Counted from the first letter of the stretch, positions 1 through 8,728 are shown. The stretch: 64,000 nucleotides of DNA from Candidatus Zhuqueibacterota bacterium (GCA_029262055.1 JAJDAD010000014.1:58166-122165), one strand, 5' to 3'. A program made the numbers and translations. The notes: generated by a model not told the origin, from the letters alone.

Positions 1-774
1 AAAAAAGGTCTGAACCTCTTCTTCCTGCACAAGCGATTCGAAGCTTGGGTGGCCTGTTACGGGAAAGAAAAGAGTGCCGGTGAAACTGCCGTCAAAATTG
101 GGTAGCGCGATCAGCATGAATCTGCCACGCGGCCAGATGTGTAGCGCATTTTTCTCCATCATGAAGGTGCCGTTCTCGCCTGCTGGGAACAGCAATTCCT
201 TGTAGCCGTGGGTCAGAGATTCTATCGACAGCGAGTGTTCGCGCCCGCGCAGCAGGTCGGCCCGAATCACCGATGCGGAACCATCGGTTGCCAGCACGAC
301 CCGACTATCATGCACTGCTTTGGCACCGGTCTGGGTGTCTGCAAAGGTTGCTTCCCCGCTCTCGCGGTCGATGCCGACACACTCCTGATCGAAATGAAAA
401 ACAACGCCGTGGGCATTTTCAGCTTCGTCCATGAGATGTCGGTTAAGCTCGCCTCTCGAGATCGCGTTTATGTACTCGGAGTCATCGCTGCTGTACTTGT
501 GGAAGGAAAACTCTCCGTCCCTGGAATGCATCAACCGTCCGTGCATCGGAATGGAGCGCGCCAGAATCCGTTCGGACAGGCCGACCTGGGAGAGCGCGTG
601 GATGCCACGGGTGGACAAAGCCAGGTTTATGGAACGACCAGCGCTGATTCTCTGCTTACGCATATCCGGCCGACGCTCAAAGACCTCGACTTCAAAGCCG
701 CGACGGGCCAGGAAGATGGACAAAAGAGGGCCGGTCAGGCCGGCACCGATGATTGTGATACGCTCTTTTTTCAA
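1..774 (-). CDS. kmo: Kynurenine 3-monooxygenase, N-terminal part (runs off the window)
   Basis: This FAD-dependent hydroxylase converts kynurenine to 3-hydroxykynurenine. My translation of the minus strand from 774 gives an open frame to the window edge, about 258 residues. It starts with a Rossmann FAD motif (IIGAGLTGPLL, residues about 7-17), followed by the family hallmark GRSINLALSTRG and later an E-x-L-T-H-G-Y-K-E-L segment. The start is TTG, immediately preceded by an in-frame TGA, so no longer N-terminus is possible. It lies 40 bases downstream of the VUT gene and closes the kynU-Trm112-VUT-kmo unit inside the window. The C-terminal half, including the usual membrane-associated tail, is outside. 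Confidence 0.93.
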   Translation of the reverse strand, partial: MKKERITIIGAGLTGPLLSIFLARRGFEVEVFERRPDMRKQRISAGRSINLALSTRGIHALSQVGLSERILARSIPMHGRLMHSRDGEFSFHKYSSDDSEYINAISRGELNRHLMDEAENAHGVVFHFDQECVGIDRESGEATFADTQTGAKAVHDSRVVLATDGSASVIRADLLRGREHSLSIESLTHGYKELLFPAGENGTFMMEKNALHIWPRGRFMLIALPNFDGSFTGTLFFPVTGHPSFESLVQEEEVQTFF

Positions 775-814
775 TCAGTGATTACCAGTGTAGAGCCGGA
801 TGTGCCACTCACCG

Positions 815-1333
815 TCATTGCTCTTCCCCTTCCGCCAGCATGAATGACCAGCAGAAACCGCCCAGAACTTTTGCCGCAAACTGTCCAAGCATGATATCCC
901 AAAGCAGGGGAAATCCGAAGGCCAGCGCGGGAAAGACCAACGAGTCAACCAAAGCGCTCGGTACGTTTGAGCCATTGATCCGCAGCCAACGTGGATACTT
1001 GCCCAATGCGTGATACACGAAGGAGTCGACAGTCGCAGCAGCGGCAAAAGCGATAAAAGAAGCGGCGGCGATGTCACGTGAATCTTGATTGAGCAAGAAT
1101 GAGACCGCCGAGCCTGTGCCGATGAGGATGGCCATGCGCCACAACAGCCCGCTGCGGTGCCAACGGTCGTGCAGATGGTCTCTGGCCGTTAAATCAAGGC
1201 CGATAAACAAAAATGCTGTGACCACCGCTATGCGCGGACCGAAGAGCGTTACCGCGAGGTTGGCAAGGATGATAGCCGCCAAGTACCAAATAACATAGAC
1301 CGCTGTGCGTCTTTTCTTGACCGTCTCAACCAT
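815..1333 (-). CDS. VUT family integral membrane transporter
   Basis: This 172-residue protein has five to six hydrophobic segments and the pattern of the VUT/YhhQ family: a W-L-R-I-N-G-S-N stretch near residue 118 followed by S-A-L-V-D-S-L-V-F-P. Characterised relatives take up queuosine precursors such as preQ0, but the family's cargo varies. It sits between a Trm112-like gene, 17 bases upstream, and kynurenine monooxygenase, 40 bases downstream, all on the minus strand. It is therefore probably co-transcribed with tryptophan catabolism genes. The substrate cannot be told from sequence. A link to a tryptophan, NAD or queuosine precursor is inference only. Confidence 0.75.
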   Translation of the reverse strand: MVETVKKRRTAVYVIWYLAAIILANLAVTLFGPRIAVVTAFLFIGLDLTARDHLHDRWHRSGLLWRMAILIGTGSAVSFLLNQDSRDIAAASFIAFAAAATVDSFVYHALGKYPRWLRINGSNVPSALVDSLVFPALAFGFPLLWDIMLGQFAAKVLGGFCWSFMLAEGEEQ

Positions 1334-1350
1334 GGACAGTGCCAGAAGGC

Positions 1351-1617
1351 TTAGAACTTGCCCAACTGGTCTGTGGGGATTCCCATTTCCACCAGCATGA
1401 TCGGGATTTCGTCGTCGATTCGGTAGATGGTTTTTTCGTCGACCGTGATCAGTGCTTCCTGTAGTGGCTCCTTTACGGCCTTACCATCTTTGAAGGTGAC
1501 ACTGCCGCCTGAGATCTGTTTGTTCACTGCGTCAATTCGTTCTTGCGTCAAAACGCTTAATTCAACTTTGGTTTCGGGGCAGCACAGAATGTCCAACAAT
1601 TCCTTGTCGATGGCCAT
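1351..1617 (-). CDS. Trm112 family small zinc-ribbon-like protein
   Basis: This 88-residue protein begins MAIDKELLDILCCPETK, the typical Trm112p/YcaR opening, with only the first cysteine pair of the zinc ribbon visible. Family members activate methyltransferases in eukaryotes and are of unclear role in bacteria. The frame stays open upstream to 1752, which would overlap kynureninase. I chose 1617 because a clear AGAGGAAAG ribosome site lies just before that ATG and family homology starts there. It lies in the kynU unit, about 115 bases after kynureninase. Confidence 0.85.
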   Translation of the reverse strand: MAIDKELLDILCCPETKVELSVLTQERIDAVNKQISGGSVTFKDGKAVKEPLQEALITVDEKTIYRIDDEIPIMLVEMGIPTDQLGKF

Positions 1618-1732
1618 AGCTTCTTTCCTCTTTTTTGGGTTATGAGAGCGGGTCCTGCAATGAGTACACGTTGCTGAGGCTTTTCGTAGCCGGTAAAGTT
1701 CCTTCCTCGCTGCAACCACCGTGGCAGTTGGG

Positions 1733-3031
1733 CTAGAGTGGAAGCTGAGCATGCTCCTCTACCAGAACGTCGACGAATAAGTAGACATCGTGAAACGTGT
1801 TGTACAGTGGCACAGGCGCGACCCGTATGACATCCGGAGTGCGCCAGTCACAAATCACATTGCGTTCGTTCAGTTTGTCAAACAAAAGCCGGCCATTTCC
1901 TGCTACTCGCAGAGAGAGCTGGCAGCCGCGCTGCGCTTCATCCAGCGGGGTTAGAATTTCCACAAAGGAGGAACATCTCTCCTTTAACAGAAACTCCAAA
2001 TAGCCGGTCAGTTTTACACTCTTGGCACGTAAACGCGACATTTCTGCTTCGTCAAAAATATCCATGGCTGCGCGCAAACTCGCCAGCGGCAAGATGGAGG
2101 GATTGCTCAACTGCCAGCCCTCCGCGCCCGCGATTGGCTCATAGTCCGCTGGCATGTCAAACCGGGTGTCCTTGTTGTGACCCCACCAGCCGGCAAACCG
2201 GGGCAGGTCAGTGTGACCGGCATGCCGCTCATGCACAAAACAACCTGCGACACATCCGGGGCCGCCGTTGAGGTATTTGTATGAACACCACACAGCAAAG
2301 TCTGGTCCCCAGTCATGCAGCTCAAGTGGAACATTGCCAGCCGCGTGTGCCAGATCAAACCCGACAACGCACCCCTTACTGTGTCCGGCTGTCGTGATCC
2401 CGGCCAGGTCCATGAGCTGGCCATTGTAGTAATTAATTGCCCCCAAGAGCACGAGTGCGACTGAATCGCCCTCCTGGTCAAGAACGTCCTGAACGTCATC
2501 ACACTGAATGGTCGACTCGCCATTCCGGGGGGACAATTCGATCAGCGATGTTTGGGGCTCATAACCATGGTAGCGGATCTGTGATTGCACGGCATAACGA
2601 TCCGAGGGAAAGGACATCGCTTCGACCAAGATCTTATGCCGTGTGGGCGTGGGTCGATAGAAAGAAACAAGCATGAGATGCAGGTTGACGGTCAGCGTGT
2701 TCATGTTGACCACCTCCACTTCATGTGCTCCCATCAGCCGAGCGGTCTGCTCTGTTAGGTATTCATGGTATGGCAGCCACGGGTGCCTGGCATGAAAATG
2801 ACCATCGACCCCGAGTTTAGCCCAATCTTCAAGTTCTTCTGAGACATAGCTGTGTGTGGACTTTGGTTGCAGCCCAAGGGAATTTCCGCAGAGATAGATG
2901 CATTCCTGGCCATCCTTTGCACCGGGTATGTAGAATTGATCGCGGAAGGAGGCCAGCGGGTCTGCGGCATCCATCGCAAGAGCGGCATCCGGAGTGTTGG
3001 TGTAAGCAGGTATGTCTTGTGATGTGACCAT
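1733..3031 (-). CDS. kynU: Kynureninase
   Basis: This PLP enzyme cleaves 3-hydroxykynurenine to 3-hydroxyanthranilate and alanine. The 432-residue protein shows the family features CGNSLGLQP near residue 48, D-L-A-H-A-A-G-N near 226 (PLP-binding Asp), and S-Y-K-Y-L-N-G-G-P-G with the Schiff-base lysine near 252. The length is normal. A TTG at 3043 could add four residues, but the ATG at 3031 fits better. No Shine-Dalgarno site precedes it; instead a TATATTTG promoter box ends nine bases upstream, suggesting a leaderless message. Trm112, VUT and kmo follow on the same strand. Confidence 0.96.
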   Translation of the reverse strand: MVTSQDIPAYTNTPDAALAMDAADPLASFRDQFYIPGAKDGQECIYLCGNSLGLQPKSTHSYVSEELEDWAKLGVDGHFHARHPWLPYHEYLTEQTARLMGAHEVEVVNMNTLTVNLHLMLVSFYRPTPTRHKILVEAMSFPSDRYAVQSQIRYHGYEPQTSLIELSPRNGESTIQCDDVQDVLDQEGDSVALVLLGAINYYNGQLMDLAGITTAGHSKGCVVGFDLAHAAGNVPLELHDWGPDFAVWCSYKYLNGGPGCVAGCFVHERHAGHTDLPRFAGWWGHNKDTRFDMPADYEPIAGAEGWQLSNPSILPLASLRAAMDIFDEAEMSRLRAKSVKLTGYLEFLLKERCSSFVEILTPLDEAQRGCQLSLRVAGNGRLLFDKLNERNVICDWRTPDVIRVAPVPLYNTFHDVYLFVDVLVEEHAQLPL

Positions 3032-3040
3032 TTTGCGTGG

Positions 3041-3071
3041 CAAATATAGGAATCGTTGCCAAAGGAAACAA
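3041..3071 (-). promoter_or_regulatory. Promoter of kynU (TTG-N20-TATATTTG)
   Basis: Read on the minus strand, TTG, exactly 20 bases, then TATATTTG. The downstream box ends nine bases before the kynU ATG at 3031, so initiation should fall at or a few bases before the start codon. The box matches the Bacteroidetes -7 consensus TAnnTTTG while keeping the classical 17-base sigma-70 spacing. Confidence 0.6.
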
Positions 3072-3082
3072 GCAGGAATTTT

Positions 3083-3934
3083 CTAAAGCCGGCCATGTCC
3101 TTTCGAGCGTTGAGACTCCGCCAGAGGATTGAGTTTGTAGAGCACCGGCCTGCTTGGCGCGGCATCCGCGACAAAAGCGGGTAACTGTAGATTCAACAAA
3201 TAGATGCCATCAGCGACCTCGTCCGGGACATAGATCATTTCCGTGATGGTCTTGCTGGAAACGCGGTTTGGGTCCAGTTCATGTTTCCCCTTACGAATTC
3301 CCCAGAAACGGTGGTGCGCTGTCAGGTTGCCGCCGTCAAAGGTTCTGTCAACCGACGGAGTGTCCACCAAAAGATGTTGCACCTTGAGTTCGTTTAGAAA
3401 TTCAGTAGCCTGAATGGAGAAATAGGGTGGAGGCGGATCTGAGTATTCCCGCCGCATTTTGTCGTCGGCATTGGGTAGTGTTCTGATTGCCAGGGCGGTC
3501 AGAAATTCTTCCGGAACGGTCGCGACCGCTTCGTGCAAACGCCCGCGTGTCAGGAGAAAGTCTGAAGAGTGGGGTTTTGGATAGGACGTTTCTGTTGCCC
3601 GAATGGCACCTTCAGGTTCCACGGAAATCAAGGCTGCTGGTAACAAGAAATCACGCAGAATGGAGTTGACCGAGATTCTGGCATTCGTGATGTGTCCAAG
3701 ACATTCCGTATGCGTGCCGTTACAGTGCGGGACAAGCGTGTAATGTTCAAAGTTACAACTACCGCCTCTGCGCGTATCACCGACGAATGAGCCATCTTCG
3801 TATGCCTGCGCTGAGGCCTTTGGTACTCCGTAAACACTGGGCTGGTCGCCGTGAAAATCAAGAGGAATGGAAATATCAAGGGGATTGTCGAGGTCGACTG
3901 AATAATTGGTAGTGCCTGCTTTGAAAACTAACAT
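3083..3934 (-). CDS. kynB: Kynurenine formamidase, cyclase family
   Basis: This metal-dependent hydrolase turns N-formylkynurenine into kynurenine and formate. The 283-residue protein carries the cyclase-family metal motif H-C-N-G-T-H-T-E-C-L-G-H near residue 71 and a late L-V-D-T-P-S-V-D segment typical of the fold. The frame extends to 3979, but the ATG at 3934 has a GGAG site at proper distance, so I prefer it. It is longer than the roughly 210-residue KynB of pseudomonads and resembles the larger cyclase subgroup. It follows the ACMS decarboxylase gene by about 70 bases and is the last gene before the kynU promoter. Confidence 0.85.
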   Translation of the reverse strand: MLVFKAGTTNYSVDLDNPLDISIPLDFHGDQPSVYGVPKASAQAYEDGSFVGDTRRGGSCNFEHYTLVPHCNGTHTECLGHITNARISVNSILRDFLLPAALISVEPEGAIRATETSYPKPHSSDFLLTRGRLHEAVATVPEEFLTALAIRTLPNADDKMRREYSDPPPPYFSIQATEFLNELKVQHLLVDTPSVDRTFDGGNLTAHHRFWGIRKGKHELDPNRVSSKTITEMIYVPDEVADGIYLLNLQLPAFVADAAPSRPVLYKLNPLAESQRSKGHGRL

Positions 3935-4003
3935 CTTGTCTCCAATGTTGTGACTTGGTTTCGCCGGCATAAGGGTCATTATTCAGGCAGTCGGAGCAGC
4001 AGG

Positions 4004-5068
4004 TCAAGTCCCGGACGCAGGGATTATCGGATCTGCTGCTTTACCAAGCCATGCCAGCGCTGAGCCGCTCAGCAATTGTTGCCTGGTTTCGTCTGTTAAG
4101 TGCGACATCGATTCAATCAGTTGCCCCGGATGCTCCTCGCCCAGGGGAAATGGATAATCCGAACCGAGCGCGATGCGCCCGGAGCCGACTGCATCGATCA
4201 AGTAGTTCAGTATTTTGGGATCATGGACCAGCGAATCGACGAAGAATTTACCCAGGTAGTCGCGTGGGTTCACCGGGTTGTCGATTGCGCACAGGTCCGG
4301 CCGGACCCGGAACCCGTGCTCGATTCGGCCGATATTGGCTGGGAAAGTCCCGCCGCCGTGCGCGAAGGCCACGCGCAGTTTGGGCAGTCGTTCGAGGACA
4401 CCCCCAAAGATCATTGAACAGATTGCCCTGCTGGTTTCCGCGGGCATGCCTACCAGCCAGGGAAGCCAGTACTGCGGCATTTGCTCCTTGCCCACCATGT
4501 CCCAGGGGTGCACGAACAATGCAGCGTCCATTTCCGCCAACGCCTGGAAAAACGGAAAGAGGTTAGGGTCGTTCAGGTTCCAGTCATTCACATGCGTGCC
4601 AATTTCGACCCCGGCCAGGCCGAGCTCCTTAACGCAACGCTGTGCCTCTGCAATTGCGAGGTCGGGGTCTTGCATCGGCACCGTACCCAGTCCGACGAAC
4701 CGCGTCGGGTAGTCGGTGACGATGCCTGCGATGTGGTCGTTTAACCTGCGGGACAGATCGAGAGTGTCTTCGGGCTTGGCCCAGTAACTGAACATCACGG
4801 GAACGGTGGAAAGGACCTGCACGTCGACGCCGGTCTTGCCGCATTCTTTCAGCCGTGCTCCGGGCGACCAGCAGTTCTCGGCGATTTCCCTGAAGAAAGT
4901 GCCGTCAAGCATCATCCTGGCGCACCCGGGGTGGTGATGCTCGAGATTAATGAAACCCCCGTAGCCGTACTTTTGCTTCAGATTTGGCCAATCTCTCGGC
5001 AGGATATGTGTATGAATGTCAATCTTAAAAGGATGCACGGCAGTCCGTTCAGAGCAAGAATGCGTCAC
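4004..5068 (-). CDS. nbaD: 2-amino-3-carboxymuconate-6-semialdehyde decarboxylase
   Basis: This amidohydrolase-fold decarboxylase diverts the product of 3-hydroxyanthranilate cleavage to 2-aminomuconate semialdehyde, away from quinolinate and NAD synthesis. The 354-residue protein has the amidohydrolase H-T-H pair at residues 19-21 (KIDIHTHILPRDW), a later F-V-H-P-W-D-M metal ligand, F-A-H-G-G-G and a G-S-D-Y-P-F-P aspartate. The length is slightly above the usual 335. Its ATG overlaps the stop of the 3-hydroxyanthranilate dioxygenase gene (ATGA), which argues for translational coupling and for a catabolic rather than a biosynthetic pathway. Confidence 0.94.
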   Translation of the reverse strand: MTHSCSERTAVHPFKIDIHTHILPRDWPNLKQKYGYGGFINLEHHHPGCARMMLDGTFFREIAENCWSPGARLKECGKTGVDVQVLSTVPVMFSYWAKPEDTLDLSRRLNDHIAGIVTDYPTRFVGLGTVPMQDPDLAIAEAQRCVKELGLAGVEIGTHVNDWNLNDPNLFPFFQALAEMDAALFVHPWDMVGKEQMPQYWLPWLVGMPAETSRAICSMIFGGVLERLPKLRVAFAHGGGTFPANIGRIEHGFRVRPDLCAIDNPVNPRDYLGKFFVDSLVHDPKILNYLIDAVGSGRIALGSDYPFPLGEEHPGQLIESMSHLTDETRQQLLSGSALAWLGKAADPIIPASGT

Positions 5069-5598
5069 TTTTTCATCGGCGCTGCCATGGTGCTGCCGCA
5101 GTTGTTGCAGGTCCGCAATTCGTCGGAGTCATGATATTTTTCCATGACGCTCTTCAGCTTGTGCACAATGTCGGAAGGTTTGTCCAGGTGGAAGTACTCT
5201 TCGTACACCTTTTCTCCACAGCTTTCACAAAACCACATGCAGCCGTCATTTTCGTGCGGGCTTCGGGTCCTTTCTATGACCAGGCCGATTGAGCCTTCCG
5301 TCCGTTGGGGTGAGTGCGGTACTTTCGGGGGTAACAGGAAGATCTCGCCTTCGCGTATCGGGATATCTACGTTCTTTCCATTGTCGATGACCTTTACGAC
5401 AATGTCTCCCTCTATTTGATAGAAAAACTCTTCACCCTCGTTGTAGTGGTAATCTTTGCGTTTGTTCGGTCCTCCGACAACCATAATGATAAAATCTTCC
5501 GCTTCGTCGTATACGCACTTGTTGCCGATGGGCGGTTTCAGCAGGTCGCGATGTTCGTCAATCCATTTTCTGAGGCTAAATGCCGCTAAGCTCGACAT
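5065..5598 (-). CDS. nbaC: 3-Hydroxyanthranilate 3,4-dioxygenase
   Basis: This cupin dioxygenase opens the ring of 3-hydroxyanthranilate. The 177-residue protein carries iron ligands at H51, E57 and H95 (YHYNEGEEFF and PHSPQR). It also has a C-terminal rubredoxin-like metal site from two CxxC pairs at about 124/127 and 164/167, the layout known for the bacterial enzyme. An AGGAGGAAG ribosome site precedes the ATG. It is the first gene of a three-gene unit with the decarboxylase (four-base overlap) and kynurenine formamidase. About 190 bases separate it from the RidA gene upstream, and no clear promoter was found there. Confidence 0.96.
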   Translation of the reverse strand: MSSLAAFSLRKWIDEHRDLLKPPIGNKCVYDEAEDFIIMVVGGPNKRKDYHYNEGEEFFYQIEGDIVVKVIDNGKNVDIPIREGEIFLLPPKVPHSPQRTEGSIGLVIERTRSPHENDGCMWFCESCGEKVYEEYFHLDKPSDIVHKLKSVMEKYHDSDELRTCNNCGSTMAAPMKK

Positions 5599-5784
5599 GA
5601 TTTCTTCCTCCTGAATTCATCGAGTCAGAAACCACCATCTTGTTGCGGCTGTTCTGACGCGTCATTTCTTTTTGAGCTCTTGCGAGGTATTAGATAGGCT
5701 CATTGGCCGGTCCGGAGATGTGTCATTACTTTCGCACCGCCGATGAGCAATCCCTTGATCGTACGGCCTAGACGGGAGTTTACG

Positions 5785-6207
5785 TCAAACCGTCGCGATG
5801 CACTTGAGCTCGATGGCAATTGGCGTGGGCAGGGATGTTATTTCAACAGTGGTGCGACAGGGTTGATTCTCCTTGAAGTACTCGCCATAGATCCTGTTGT
5901 AAATCTCGAAGTCGTCCTGCATGTTGGTCAGGAAGACAGTGACATCAACCAGCTTTTCCCAGGCCGACCCCGCTTCTTCGAGGATGTGCCGCACGTTTTC
6001 AAAAACGGAGTGACACTGCACTGCGATGTCATAAGAGACCATGCTACCGGCACTGTCGCGCTCGACGCCGGGAATGTCGGAACTGCCTCTTTTCCTGGGA
6101 CCCACTCCTGAGAGAAAGATGAGATCGCCAACCTGCCGTGCGTGCGGATAAAGTCCGACCGGCTCCGGAGCCTTACTGCGGTGGACCGGACGCGGGTGAA
6201 CGCTCAT
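5785..6207 (-). CDS. RidA-family protein, probable 2-aminomuconate deaminase
   Basis: This 140-residue YjgF/RidA-fold protein contains the signature arginine region Q-P-C-R-T-T-V-E near residue 115 and the glycine-rich F-L-S-G-V-G-P strand. Some family members deaminate 2-aminomuconate, and the P-Y-P-H-A-R-like opening (G-L-Y-P-H-A-R) plus the surrounding kynurenine genes support that role here. General RidA imine deaminase activity is the alternative. Its ATG overlaps the stop of the helicase gene by four bases (ATGA), so it is translated from the helicase mRNA, an odd partner for a catabolic enzyme. Confidence 0.8.
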   Translation of the reverse strand: MSVHPRPVHRSKAPEPVGLYPHARQVGDLIFLSGVGPRKRGSSDIPGVERDSAGSMVSYDIAVQCHSVFENVRHILEEAGSAWEKLVDVTVFLTNMQDDFEIYNRIYGEYFKENQPCRTTVEITSLPTPIAIELKCIATV

Positions 6208-7673
6208 CTATTCCGCGATCCCTGCGAATTTCGCCTTCTGCGCGGCTTTTGCCGGCGACGGGTAGATCCATCTGGCTTGCTCACCGCCGACTGTGGCGCT
6301 TCACCTGGTGGCACCACCGGTGCATGCAAGATCTGCTGGTAGTAGTCATCCAGCAACATAGCAATGACCGCGGACTCGTCTTCGTTCTCCGTCAATGCCC
6401 GGGCCAGTGGTACAAATCGCAGGCTGCGTTCCGTTTGCAGCTTGTCGCGGTCGCGCAGGCGCGCTTCCAGCAAGGTGGTTAAACGTTCCGTGACCACGGC
6501 TTCCACGTCTGAGTCGGTTGGCATCGTCCGTTCCTGCAACTCGATGTCGTAGCTTTTGGCGATGCGGTTCAGGGTAAGCTGCTCGATCCTGGTTACCAGG
6601 GAGATGGCAACGCCTGCGGCGCCGGCTCGGCCAGTGCGGCCCGCACGATGAATGTAGAGTTCTATTTCGTCCGGCGGCTCATATTGGATGACATGAGACA
6701 GGTCCGGAATATCAAGTCCGCGAGCCGCGACATCGGTGGCGACCAGGAGCTTGAGTTTGCCTTCCCGAACGCTTTTCAAGACCCGTTCCCGGTCTTTTTG
6801 CGAAAGATCTGCGCTGAGTTCATCGGCATCGTATCCGAAACTACGCAAGACCACCGCGACATAGTGGACATTGGATTTGGTGTTGCAAAAAATGATGGCC
6901 GAAGCCGGGTTCTCGACCTCGATGAGCCGGATAAGACTGCGGTCCCGGTCCATACCGTCAACAATATAAAAAATATGGTCCGTGTCCGTAACGTGCACAT
7001 GGTCAGCGCTGAGAGAAATAAATTCCGGTTCAGCGATAAACTCGCCCGCTGTCCGCAGCACCGACGGCGGAAAAGTTGCAGAAAACATGCAGGTATGCAA
7101 CTTTCGGGATGGCAGATGTTCCTGTAATTTCCTCATGTCGGGATAGAATCCCATTGAAAGCATGCGGTCCGCTTCATCAAACACAAGGGAGGTTAAATAC
7201 TTAAGGGTGAAGGTGCGTTTCAGCAAGTGGTCGAGAACCCGGCCTGGGGTTCCGATCACAATGTGCGCGCCTTGTTTGAGCGCCTTGATCTGGGCGCCGT
7301 AGCCGACGCCGCCGTAAACCGCCACAGTGCGCAGTCCCTTGTCACCGCAAAGGACTTTGGCTTCTTCATAGACCTGGCTGGCAAGTTCTCTGGTCGGAAC
7401 CAGGATAAGCGCCTGGCAGGTCTGTTCTTTTGCTTTAAGCCGGGTCAGGAGAGGCAGGAGAAAGGCGCCGGTCTTGCCGCTACCCGTGCGGGCCTGGATC
7501 ATCATGTCCCGGCCGGCCAACAAATAGGGAATTGCACGCGCCTGAACCGGCATAAGCTCTTTCCAGTTCATGCGTGCGACCGCGTCGTGTAGTTGTTGTG
7601 GTAATTCTCCGAGCGTTGTGTCAGAAAGTTCCTGCTTTGGCTTTTCTTTGCTCTTCGGGTTGGAGTCTATCAA
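6204..7673 (-). CDS. DEAD-box ATP-dependent RNA helicase
   Basis: This 489-residue RNA helicase has all core motifs in order: the Q-motif region near residue 40, A-R-T-G-S-G-K-T (motif I, about 61), P-T-R-E-L-A, G-T-P-G-R, V-F-D-E-A-D, S-A-T, then A-R-G-L-D-I-P and H-R-A-G-R-T-G-R-A-G in the second RecA domain. A basic, disordered tail (R-R-R-Q-K-P-R-R-R-R) follows, typical of RhlE/CshA-like helicases that act on rRNA or mRNA. The start is a TTG with GAGG five bases upstream. It is followed by RidA with overlapping start and stop. A TTG-N20-TACTTTGG promoter lies about 60 bases upstream. Confidence 0.95.
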   Translation of the reverse strand: MIDSNPKSKEKPKQELSDTTLGELPQQLHDAVARMNWKELMPVQARAIPYLLAGRDMMIQARTGSGKTGAFLLPLLTRLKAKEQTCQALILVPTRELASQVYEEAKVLCGDKGLRTVAVYGGVGYGAQIKALKQGAHIVIGTPGRVLDHLLKRTFTLKYLTSLVFDEADRMLSMGFYPDMRKLQEHLPSRKLHTCMFSATFPPSVLRTAGEFIAEPEFISLSADHVHVTDTDHIFYIVDGMDRDRSLIRLIEVENPASAIIFCNTKSNVHYVAVVLRSFGYDADELSADLSQKDRERVLKSVREGKLKLLVATDVAARGLDIPDLSHVIQYEPPDEIELYIHRAGRTGRAGAAGVAISLVTRIEQLTLNRIAKSYDIELQERTMPTDSDVEAVVTERLTTLLEARLRDRDKLQTERSLRFVPLARALTENEDESAVIAMLLDDYYQQILHAPVVPPGEAPQSAVSKPDGSTRRRQKPRRRRNSQGSRNR

Positions 7674-7730
7674 AGGACCTCGATTCCTGGTTCAAGAAGG
7701 TGGAGATTGCTCCCTGCAATCCCGCATGTA

Positions 7731-7761
7731 CCAAAGTAACTAGAGTAAACAAGGGACGCAA
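7731..7761 (-). promoter_or_regulatory. Promoter of the helicase-RidA unit
   Basis: On the minus strand, TTG, 20 bases, then TACTTTGG. The spacing is identical to the other promoters proposed in this window. Initiation would give a leader of roughly 50 bases before the helicase TTG start. Confidence 0.4.
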
Positions 7762-7768
7762 GAGATTT

Positions 7769-8686
7769 CTATCCACATGGCCTAGAATCTCCGGCAATTG
7801 GATGCCGGAGCATGTGGTCTACAAAACAGGTAATAAACTGCGGTTGATGGTTACTCTTCAAGGTAACCGCATACCAGGTTCTCCTGATTGCATGATTCGT
7901 AAAAGGGATGGTGACAAGTTTCTTGGATCTCAGGTAGGGTTTAATCGCCCAATTAGCCATCACGGTGATACCGAGGTTGGCCTTGACCATTTCCACAATC
8001 GCTTCGGACAACTGCATGTGCGTAACCCTGCGCGGCTTTATCCCTTCCGGAATGAGGACTCTCTGGAAAACATCCAAAACTGCGATTGGCGCCGTGTAAC
8101 AGATCAAGTGTTCCTTGCTGAAATCTGATGCATCGATGGTTTCCTTCTGCGCGAGCGGATGGTCGGCGCTGGTCACCACTACCAGATTGTCGGTGAATAG
8201 CTCTGTAAACTCGCAGGGTCCGTAGTCTTCAGATTTTGTCAAGCAACTAATAATTGCCAGGTCTAGTTTGCCCTGCAGTAAGTACTCTTTTGGTTGGCGA
8301 GTAGCTTCCGCCACAATTTGGATTTCAACCTTGGGAAAGTGTTTGGAATAAGAGGAGAGAATGGGGGGAAGCCAATGGTAGACTGTATAGCACTCAGTGC
8401 TAATGCGTAAGAGTCCCGCGTCACCATCGATGTACTTGCGTACGTCCGTTTCTGCTTTTTCAAGTTCGCACAAGACAAGGTTTGCAGTTTGCAGGACACG
8501 CCGACCCACTTCCGTCAGGATCATTTTCTTATTCACCCTTTGAAAGAGCGCCGCGCCCAACTTCTCTTCCACCTCGCGCAGTTGATGACTAAGCGCTGAC
8601 TGAGAAAGAAAAAGACGTTTCCCGGCACCGGTAAGACTACCCTCCTCTGAGACTGTTTTGACAAGCTTTAGATGCCTCACTTCCAT
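7769..8686 (-). CDS. LysR-family transcriptional regulator, MetR-like
   Basis: This 305-residue protein has an N-terminal winged helix-turn-helix (residues 1-60, with L-S-Q-S-A-L-S-H-Q-L-R-E-V-E-E-K-L-G) and a C-terminal periplasmic-binding-protein-like effector domain. The opening M-E-V-R-H-L-K and the conserved I-S-T-E-C-Y-T-V-Y-H-W-L-P match MetR-type regulators, which in enterobacteria respond to homocysteine. It is divergent from an EamA transporter across a 334-base gap. It also sits next to the kynurenine genes, so either could be its target; the effector is unknown. A TTG-N20-TATATTTC promoter lies about 40 bases upstream. Confidence 0.9.
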   Translation of the reverse strand: MEVRHLKLVKTVSEEGSLTGAGKRLFLSQSALSHQLREVEEKLGAALFQRVNKKMILTEVGRRVLQTANLVLCELEKAETDVRKYIDGDAGLLRISTECYTVYHWLPPILSSYSKHFPKVEIQIVAEATRQPKEYLLQGKLDLAIISCLTKSEDYGPCEFTELFTDNLVVVTSADHPLAQKETIDASDFSKEHLICYTAPIAVLDVFQRVLIPEGIKPRRVTHMQLSEAIVEMVKANLGITVMANWAIKPYLRSKKLVTIPFTNHAIRRTWYAVTLKSNHQPQFITCFVDHMLRHPIAGDSRPCG

Positions 8687-8728
8687 GAAATCACTCTCTT
8701 ATGCATGAGAAACTAAGATGGTTATGAT

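Noticed and set aside
208..843. A 211-codon plus-strand frame opposite the kynurenine monooxygenase gene
   Set aside because: The minus strand encodes clear FAD monooxygenase motifs; the plus frame has no domain pattern and is a shadow.
1618..1752. Longer Trm112 reading frame overlapping kynureninase
   Set aside because: A good ribosome site and the family start support 1617.
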